The notes beneath the pieces are model-generated. The model did no database searches. It was not told the origin of the DNA and saw only the letters and a program-made list of their open reading frames with translations. Source: Emydura subglobosa (taxonomy: Eukaryota > Chordata > Testudines > Chelidae). Taken from it: a DNA stretch of 64,000 nucleotides. Positions 55,701-64,000 of this stretch are shown piece after piece (position 1 is the first letter of the stretch; each line of letters starts with the position of its first letter). The stretch covers positions 57,554,838 through 57,618,837 of the forward strand of contig ML679958.1 in assembly GCA_007922225.1 (NCBI GenBank), in the 5' to 3' direction. Made by a program: the position numbers and the translations under genes.

Positions 55701-58700
55701 AATTTGAAGTCCTCATTGAGCCAATTTTTCTTCTGGTGTAAAGGGATCAGCTCTATTGATGTCAATGGTCTTTCACCCACTTATAGCACCAATGAATTAG
55801 GCACATAATTTTGACTCTAAATAGCTGTAACATCATTATTATGTTGGTCAGTAATAGTGGCCTTACAATTTCAGGATAACATGTCTGTTTTAGTATATTA
55901 ATTTATCACATTGTAATATCAGAGTTGAACAAACTATAAGGTACACTGAAAGACATTATCTACCATATAATTCACAATATTTACCTCTCTGACCTCTGGC
56001 ACTTTCTACTGGCTGCAATCTACAGAATAAATGAGACCTACTATTCCTACACAAGTATAAATATTTCATAGCTTCTAGTTAATAACAATAAAGAAACCAT
56101 GTAAAAATTAGATTTAAAAAAAAAAAAGGCAGGATACCGGTCAACCCACAAACGGAAATACCTGTGCTTACAGTATGAGTAAAAATCAGTGTCTCTCAAC
56201 ATCCCTACTTGAGAACAGGGATTGAAAAGAGAGATTTAAATTGCTTTTAAATCCTAAATTATTTCTGAAGAAAAATCTCTACTCAGGTTGCTTCTATTAG
56301 AAAATCTTGACTCTTAAGTAAAATCAACTTACTTCTTGCTTTAGTGCATCAGGACCACAAACTTTTGAGTCTAACAAAATTGTACTAGACTAATTAAAAA
56401 CTACTGCTTCTTTTTCACTAGTTCTCTTAAGGGCAAATTCATATTCCAGCAGATAAAGGCAACTCTTATAAAAAGCTATAAAAATTTCTTGAAAAAATTA
56501 TTGAATTACACCTTTGCCTGACACATGATATAAATATCCAGAAAATTGTGATCAACTTTTACTTCATGTAATACATCTGGCTTCATAATCTTCTGGCTAG
56601 GTCTTTGATGTTCTCAAAAACACCAGTAACGGTCATAATTAAATCCTCAAGTTATTCAGCTGCATAGCTCAACTAATATTTTACACAATACCTGGAGAAT
56701 GAAAGCCTGTTAATTCACAAGCCTGCTAGTGTAATTGGATTAAAATTTCTGGTAATTATTACGTTTGAAGGGAACTACTGCTTGAAGTTTGGTACATTGT
56801 GGGTGCCATGACTACCCTTTTCCCTGCTGCCAATGCATATAACTCAGATGTACAATAAGTGTGAAGCTCTCGCTCTTTCAAAAAAATCACACCCATATTA
56901 AAGCCCTTCATAGCTATGTCATCTGGTATCAGCTACACTGATTTAATTTTTCACAGTCATTTTTCCACAGATTTTTTTCATTTGGATAGAGAAACCATAA
57001 AGCAATTTTGAGAAATATATTTACTAGAAATCAACTCCTGTGTGCATGCATGAATGCACGTTTGGTTGTTGTTGTTTTCTGTTTTTGCTTTAGACTAGTA
57101 CTAATGACTTTGGTGTTATTTTTTCAATGACCTTGAAAGAGTTCTTATGGTGTTATTAAATCTGCACATTTGTGTGCATACACTGGAAGCCATGTGTTCT
57201 CAGAAGCCACGGCTTCACATCTGCTGTTTTTCATTTTTGTGGTTTCCATTCCCAGGGCTATTATTGGCTCTGGAGCATCTTCCCCCAAAAAGACACATTC
57301 ATGTGGAAATGTGCTTAGATTTAGCGCTAACTCTCCTGGAAATGCCACTTAACATTTGGATAGTTCTTTGAGGTCCTCATATGAAAGGCATTACAAAAAG
57401 ATAAAATACTATTAGAAAAGACTGGAGTTTTTTTTATGACATTATGCTGAAGTTTAGAGCATGGTTTTTCATAAATAACCTGCTATTACTGCTTGCTATT
57501 TAAGTACTGCCCAAGAGTGGCCAGGCACTCTGTTGGTATGAAGTAAGTTGCTCCTGCCCCCAACAGCTTACAGTATAAATAGACAATACAGAGACAGAGA
57601 AAGAATCAACAGGAAACTAAAAACATTTAAAGGAAAGAAAAAGTAAATATATTACATCACCCTCTATTTATATTTTTGGATCATGCTAATACAGTACATA
57701 CCACATACTATAGCATCTTAATGTATTTCATGCATGGTACTGTCACAACAATTGAAACAGAATATCATCCAATTGTCCTATTTCTCTCATCATTGCTGAG
57801 GAAATACCAGAATCCTTTTATTTTTTTCTATCCATAATCATGGGGTAAGCTGTGCTTAAAAAGCACCATCACACTCACAGCACACAGTGAGTAAATCACT
57901 GGGAAAGCCTGTCTGACCCTTGTCCATGTTTATTCATGGGTCAGGCCATCTTAATGAAGCCTCCTCCACATCTGCATTGTTTCAACTAAACCCAGCTTTG
58001 GAATGTGTGTGTCTTTGCCTTTTAATACTGCACAGTCATTTCAAACTTATTTATTTTTAAATGCTTTACTGAAATCCCTTATGGGGTAACATGAAGTTTG
58101 CTGAAGAACTATTAAGAATTTACAGTGGCAGAGATAGAGGACTGCACCAAACTCCAGTCTGATTTACATGCCCGTATTTGGTAATGTTGCAGCTGAAAAC
58201 TATAAATCATCATTATTCCATCTAAGTTAAGAGAGGAAAATGTGGCTTCTGATTTTGCACATGCAAATTGGGTAGTTAGCTGCCCACAACTGTACTCATT
58301 TGGCTAAACAAAGATGTAATTACACCTATAATATTTGCACACCTATACAAATTTGAAGCTGGACTGAAGCCTGGCTGAGTTTCTGGTCCAGCAAGTCTCC
58401 ACTGCTGCAGATTTTCTTAGTGGACTCTTATCTCTTAGCAGGAGGAGAGAAAAGAAGCTGCAGCATGCCTTAAGACAGTGTCTGACTGTTTTTTACAGCT
58501 TTACTCTGGACATTCTCTCCCCTGTGCTAATTGTGCCAACTCCCATCCACTCCTTTCCTCAGTCACTTCACTTCAGCCTCACTCCACCTGTTCTCCATGC
58601 TTCCTTCCTCCACCGCCCCTCAGGGTCCTCTCTACCTTCCTTTGTCTCTGTTTAGGCAATCTCCACACAAAATATAAAATAATTTTTTTTAAAAAAAAAG

Positions 58701-58789
58701 TGTGGCACTAAGATGACATTTGCAAACCATCCCATTGTTCACTCTGCTCACATGTTATATCACTTGCCTCAAACCCTTTGTCTGTCTTG
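52736..58789. other. AT-rich non-coding with one GC-rich island of frames
   Basis: Text around 52970-53050 ('aaatcatgagattgg', 'aaatcataagattttg') and 53636-53670 is repeat-like and recurs near 54150-54220, perhaps the ends of one interrupted element. The GC-richer piece 53160-53930 has overlapping frames on both strands that match nothing. A splice-acceptor-like tract precedes 57258 but the short frame after it is unconvincing. No gene is supported. Confidence 0.4.
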
Positions 58790-58905
58790 TCTATTTAGAC
58801 TGCAAGCATATCAGGGCAGGACTGTCCCTTATTTTATGTTGCACAAGGGGGTCCTGATCTTGATCTGCATCCCTAGATGCTACCATAATACAAATAAATA
58901 ATAAT
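58790..58905 (+). repeat. Old retroposon 3' end with (AATA)n tail
   Basis: The text 'tagactgcaagcatatcagg', 'gcaggactgtccctta', 'ggggtcctgatcttgat' and 'atgctaccataatacaaata' is the 3' end of an ancient amniote LINE/SINE family that finishes in an AATA-rich tail. A shorter relative occurs at 34535-34610. Confidence 0.65.
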
Positions 58906-61413
58906 ATCTGCAAGACAAGTGTGATGCAGTCAAATCCAAATAGCAGGGAAATAATCAGACTCTTCAACAATGCTGCAATAGAGAGGTCATTTTCAGTTCT
59001 TTAAAAAAAAAAAAAAAAAAAGACCAGAGGAAAAATGTGTCTAATACACAAAACTGGGCCAAATTCTGCCCTCAGTTACACATATACAATTCCCACTAAG
59101 ATCAGTGGAGTCCTAGCATATGCATGAAGGCATAATTTGGCTCAGATTTTAACACTACATAATATTATGCAAGGGGAAATCTAATGATGACTAATTAGTG
59201 TACTTGGCCTGATATACCCCTCCCAGAGGAAAACACACAACAGGGGGGTGGTGTGAGGGGAGGTGTAGGAGGGAAATTGAAAATGACACAAGATTATTTG
59301 TTTTACATACTCTCCATGGAGTAATACTTGGGGCTTTCACAAGGTGCAACCAGAAGACCACACTGATCTAGAGGCTCTACAAAGCAAAGAGATTGCAAAA
59401 AAAGATACCTGTGGTAGGGCTACCCCTGGGCATTGATTTCATGTATTCTTGCACTCATGGTAGCAAGGAACCCACAGAAACGATGTTATTGGTGAAGTTT
59501 ACTCAAAACTGGTTTCTTCTTGTATGTTTCTGGAGCAGTTTCTTAACCACTGGGCATGGCTACTGCATACTCTATTACACGTTTCCTTTGCTTTTTCCTA
59601 GAAAATGTATTTATCATTACCCACACAAGGGAAATCTTGACTCAAGGCTCATGCTTGATTCTTTCAGAAAACCACTATAAGAGGTTACAAGAACAACATG
59701 CCTTTCTAAAATATCCCTGAGGAATCTCCTCCATTAGAGTTTGAATTCTCTCACATCCTGGTCATAGCATCCCAAAGTACTGATAAATTGTATGACTTTG
59801 TTCCAAACCTGTGATTCCTCCCTCCCTGCCACAATCTCTCTTCAATTCTCCTGTGCTATAGAAAACAATATTTTCGTATACATTTCCCTTTTGGACTGAA
59901 GCCTGGCTTCTTCTTTTTGGCATATGAAAAATAGAGAAGTTGCCCTTTGAGCCACTGCAAGACTACGTGCCAGAACGCTAATAGCAAAGGGTGTTGAGGT
60001 AACAGCTTTTCAAACAATGTAAGTTACATTACCATGAACAGACCGTTGAGGTAATTCTCTAGAGTGATATTATGAAGCCAAAGTGTTCTTGGCTCTTATG
60101 TACGGTTTAAAGTTTTTTTGGGTTTTTTTTTTTTTTTTGGTTGATGAATATTACACTCTCCATACTAGGCCCTGCAGGATTACAAACAGCAGTATACTGT
60201 GAGACTTCTTTTTTTGTTCAACATTAAAATGTAGGGTCCCTTAAGGTAAATAATTACACCCCCATTTTTATAAATCTTGTTGTTAACCCCCATAGGAATG
60301 AATGTCTGTTTAATGTATTCCTGAACCTAAGTTTTAAATACATACACAACTACATGTCTAGCCAAATCTCTCCAGACTGTTAGGATACACCAAAGTATTT
60401 TTGGATTTCATTAGGAAAGAATGATGCAGGTCACACACCCACAAAAAAGCCCTCTCTTTTGAGGTTCTTTTTTCCTCCCATTTCTTTATCTGCTAAATCC
60501 ATATTTTTTACAATCTTGGCAAAACAATGTTACAGTACCAAGGCTATTGTAAAAAGGACTTTTCATGTTTTAAAATGTCATTTCTAATGTATTTCATTTG
60601 GAGATCTTTTTTTAGCCATTTTCTAAAATAGTGCCATCACTGCACAATATGGTTTAACAATCAGTCACCTTCAATTTGCAAAGCAAGTAAGTCTCCAGCA
60701 GTATGAAGCTTGGCCCAGTGTCTTAGAGGCTCAACCTCTGGCACTGTAATCATCTGCTCTTTCTCTTAAGCAGGAGTAATGTTATACGTCTTTCTCGCTC
60801 ATTAACATATTTTGCTCACCATAATGACTTTTCTAAACATTTTAACATGATTTTCGTACTGAATTTTTTTATTATGTTGATCCACATTTGCAAAGCCTTA
60901 TTGCCCCGGATTTTGTAAAGACAGATTTTACTCTGAAACCCAGCTCACTTTGCATAACTGTTTAAGAAAGAATTTTTGGGGAGGAATTTTAATTAGACTC
61001 GTAAATACTGTTTCATGCAGCACTAATTCAAAAGAAAACAGGGCCTGGATCCAAACCAGCCAAAGGGCACCCAAACAAAAGAAAGCCCCTTGTCCAGCCC
61101 AAAGAGTGCTTGTGGAACTCCTGTCTCCATGCTGTGCCAATGATACTCCTGATCCCTAGTTCTAAAGACTCCAATGCTCTCTTCTGGTTCCCTCCCATAC
61201 CCCTCTTGAATCCAGGTTCTTTGGTTCCATGGACCCCCAGGTGCCAGATGCTTCTTTAACCCATCTGTGCTCACTCTCCTAGAAGTATCATCAGTGTTAA
61301 TATAGCAATTGATATGTGTAAGATCCATCTACCTTCAGAAATGACAAGCAAAATGATTAGAGACTTAACTTTATGCAAAGCTGAGTATAAGACCTGGACC
61401 AATTTTCCTGTAA
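58906..61413. other. AT-rich non-coding with homopolymers and a small palindrome
   Basis: Contains an A19 run (59003-59021), a T16 run (60123-60138) and the small inverted-repeat element at 59056-59143. No reading frame of interest is present. Confidence 0.5.
59056..59143. repeat. Small inverted-repeat element
   Basis: The left 'gggccaaattctgcc' and right 'cataatttggctc' are inverted copies. The central 'cccactaagatcagtgga' is a diverged form of the palindromic centre seen in this class of short elements. Confidence 0.6.
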
Positions 61414-61629
61414 TCATAGAATCATAAAATATTAGAGTTGGAAGGGACCTCAGGAGGTCATCTAGTCCAACCCCCTGCTCAAAGCAGGACTAACCTCAGC
61501 TATATCATCCCAACCAGGGCTTTGTCAAGCCTCAGCTTAAAAACCTCTAAGGATGGAGATTCCACCACCTCCCTAGGTAACCCATTCCAATGCTTCACCA
61601 CCCTCCTAGTAAAAAACTTTTTCCTAATC
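61414..61629 (-). mobile_element. CR1 LINE 3' end fragment, minus strand
   Basis: This is the reverse complement of the last 215 or so bases of CR1, including the 'tcatagaatcat' tail and 'ccaaccccctgctcaaagca' block shared with 6722-6810 and 44440-44514. It is severely 5'-truncated. Just beyond it, 'tttttcctaatcaaataa' is repeated once in tandem (61617-61634 and 61645-61662). Confidence 0.92.
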
Positions 61630-64000
61630 AAATAATCAAATTATTTTTCCTAATCAAATAACTGGTATTCAGGAAAAGTTTTCTGGTCAATAATTATTCC
61701 AAAGATTGAGCCAAAGACCTAAATAAATTGAATATAATACAATCAGTGGAACCATTTTGTTTTAATGCTCATTTTATATTATTAATTATCATTATATTAT
61801 AATTTCTTTAGCTGTATGTGTATTTTCTTTACTAGTCACACCGCTAGAAAAATAATATTACACTGTGGAACAGAAGAAAAACACTTATTGAAAAGAAGCT
61901 TCTTCTGCAGCTTGCCAAACAGCCTTTCAAGCAGCAAAGACAACATACAGTAGGGTTGTTATACAACCTAATCAGTGAGACTCTGAGAATTGCTTTGTCA
62001 TTTCCAAATATACAATGATTGTTCTGAATTGACTGTGTTTTACATGAGGATGATTTGAAGGGAAGCAGGTGGCCAATGATGACAGCAAACACAGGGTCAC
62101 CATTAGAAGGAGGTCAGGACAAGGGCAGGCTGCTGATCACTGAGCATTTCATTTCCTCATGACCATTTCAGAAAAAGACTTTTAACACACAGAGACAGGA
62201 AAGACAGAATCATGTTTTGGCCACAACAACGCTTCTGAAATTTTATGTTCCAAAGATTTTTGCCTCTTAGTAAAAAAAGTAATAGATATCTAGCCAGATT
62301 ACTTTGTTTCCCTGATGATTTCATTGTAATAAAGTTTCAGATACAGCAGTAGCATGCTAGAAAGGTCATTCAGAGCTGTGACAATTTGGGGAGTCTGCAG
62401 GTACAATCTGAGAATCCTGTGTGATGCTATGAAGTTGTACTTATGGCATTGCTGTATTTCTGAATACCTCTATGTCTATGTGGATTCCAGCCTTGCTTTC
62501 AAGCACCAGTCCAGGTACAGTATTGGGTCTTTAGAATTCAACAGCCATCTATTTTTTCCTACCTCTCTGCAGAGGGGCTCGTGAATGGGAGAAAGTGGAA
62601 AATCCCCCAAAACACCCATGTGTTGATGATGATAGCCTTTAAAAAACACAGCAACTGGGTGTGTTGGGGGAAAACTCACAGAGCCAGTCAAGACATTTTG
62701 GGCAGGAGAGGAGAAGAGACAGGAGTGTTTTTGTAGCAGGGTGGGCAGATGAGCTGCAGAACCAACCAAGATCAGTAAAAGCAAGCAGAGCTGTGGAGAA
62801 AGGGGGGTGCTCTATGGCTGAGAAAATAAATCATGTGCAAGTATCAGAAGGATCAAGGACATCCCTAGAGGACTCTGATCCCAGCACAAAGAATGTTCCA
62901 CAGTATTGAGGAAACTGAGGCAGGGAAATACAAGTAAGGCTTACTATATTTGTCTATATCTGTGTATTTTTTGTGCAATTAGTAAAGAGCAAGGGTGGCT
63001 TGGTCTGACCGTGTAATATGTTACACCTATCTCTTGCCCTCAAAGAGTTAACCTGAAGACCCAGAATGCCACACAGCTGGAGTTCCGGGAGAGGGTGTGT
63101 TCAAGCTATGAAGGAGTCTGAGGAGTCCCAAAGGCTAGGCAGTTGGATGCAGAGGTCTCAGCTTTCAGGAGGGGGTGCTAGGCAGAAAATCTGAATCCCA
63201 AGAGTGTGCCTAGAGACCACAGGCCAGGGGCAGCACCCTGGACTCTGTTCAGACACCCAAGATGTAAAGCACATGAGGGATTGAGCATTTGGATCCCTAC
63301 ACAGCAGAGGGGCCTTTGAATAGCTCTATGACAGAGGCCTTGCAGGAACCCCTCTGTTAAATTCAGGTAGCACAGCAAAGAGCAGGTTGGGATAATTTCC
63401 CTGACACTGATGGACTTTAGTCACTTTCAAGATGCTAGTAAAAACTACACCTACTAGAGAGGAGTACTCACCCTTAAGGCTCATCACAATATTCTGAAGG
63501 GCAATTTCTTCATGTGTGGAATGGACCAGATTCCACCCAGTGTCACACAGTTTCAAAATAGTTTCCCAAAGGAGAATGCCCCCGGCCTTCACAAAAATTG
63601 TCTTTGCTTCCTCCATTCTCATTTCAAATTACCCAGGCTGAACATTATCCATATACTCAGAATATTTTTTTCAGGAAGAATATATTGTAACAGATTGACA
63701 GTGCTGGCTGAGTGAGTGAGTGAGTGAGTGAGTGAGTACATCATGGCACAAACACTAACAGCTCCCAAAGAGCATGGCTCCTCCCACATGAGAAGGTCCC
63801 CAAGTTCGGGAAGTAATGCAGAAAGGAAGTTAGGGGTGTCCAGCCACTCCACTGATAGGAGGTGAGCTGCCTAGGTAGACTCTTCCAGCAATAGGCACAG
63901 GTTGTTCTTTTGTTTAGTTAACTTGTGCCTGCTATAATTTTTCTGAGGATTGTGTCCATTTGTGCTAGCCATGAATAAAAACACAGAAAGGTCACAGAAT
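61630..64000. other. Non-coding; repeat-like block and microsatellite
   Basis: The GC-richer block 62640-63360 has a repeat-like texture, with phrases such as 'ctcttgccctcaaagagtta' and 'ccaggggcagcaccctgg' reminiscent of LTR sequences of reptile retroelements. I see no matching partner or coding region. Reading frames on both strands there are unrecognised. Confidence 0.4.
63709..63737. repeat. (TGAG)7 microsatellite
   Basis: Seven consecutive TGAG units form a clean tetranucleotide repeat. Confidence 0.95.

Noticed and set aside
57145..57371. Three overlapping frames after a splice-acceptor-like tract
   Set aside because: Three frames are open at once, which reflects stop-poor composition; no homology was recognised.
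63709..63737. Tandem TGAG units as a possible CRISPR-like array
   Set aside because: The units are four bases with no spacers, so this is a simple microsatellite. No CRISPR-type repeat-spacer structure occurs in the window.

Overview
This window looks like gene-poor, AT-rich intergenic or intronic DNA from a reptile, most likely a turtle, with a crocodilian as the alternative. The assignment rests on the repeats. There are CR1 LINEs ending in the sauropsid CR1 tail, one nearly complete DIRS-type tyrosine-recombinase retrotransposon plus a deleted relative, terminal-inverted-repeat elements carrying a 'tagacat' terminus, old L2 LINE remnants, a MIR-like CORE-SINE and a decayed Gypsy-type LTR element. 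I found no host protein-coding exon, rRNA, tRNA or CRISPR array that I can support. Almost every long reading frame lies in a transposable element or is a chance frame.

Layout. 1-6.1 kb: AT-rich sequence with a tetranucleotide repeat, two terminal-inverted-repeat elements (1276-1907 and 4873-5155) and a GC-rich foldback (2572-2919). 6.2-9.0 kb: one hAT-like MITE, then a second MITE split by a minus-strand CR1 (6722-8888) flanked by CAGTT on both sides. 14.2-16.6 kb: an old, heavily mutated plus-strand CR1 followed by a pure C tract. 20.6-26.0 kb: a minus-strand DIRS retrotransposon with inverted termini, internal complementary region, gag, RT, RNase H and tyrosine recombinase. 27-31.5 kb: MIR-like SINE, small palindromic elements, and a LINE 3' end split by another repeat fragment. 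35.3-42.5 kb: an L2 LINE whose reverse transcriptase is interrupted by a second, internally deleted DIRS copy (36206-39156), then by about 1.7 kb of unidentified DNA, followed by a second L2 copy. 44-45.8 kb: two CR1 copies head to tail, the second containing a 10-N assembly gap. 50-52.7 kb: a minus-strand Gypsy-type element reduced to LTR remnants, priming site, nucleocapsid knuckle, protease and a possible integrase tail. 52.7-64 kb: mostly unassigned, with short retroposon ends, a CR1 3' end and microsatellites.

The genes here do not form a host pathway. The best-defined biology is the pair of DIRS elements. Their internal complementary regions let the ends be placed almost to the base. 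The two copies carry complementary defects: copy 1 lacks the N-terminal gag zinc-binding region and has lost two recombinase catalytic residues, while copy 2 keeps both but lacks RT, RNase H and most of one inverted terminus. All coding parts are broken and the window reads as a record of nested insertions. I did not find a convincing undescribed system. The least explained stretch is 39.4-41.1 kb.
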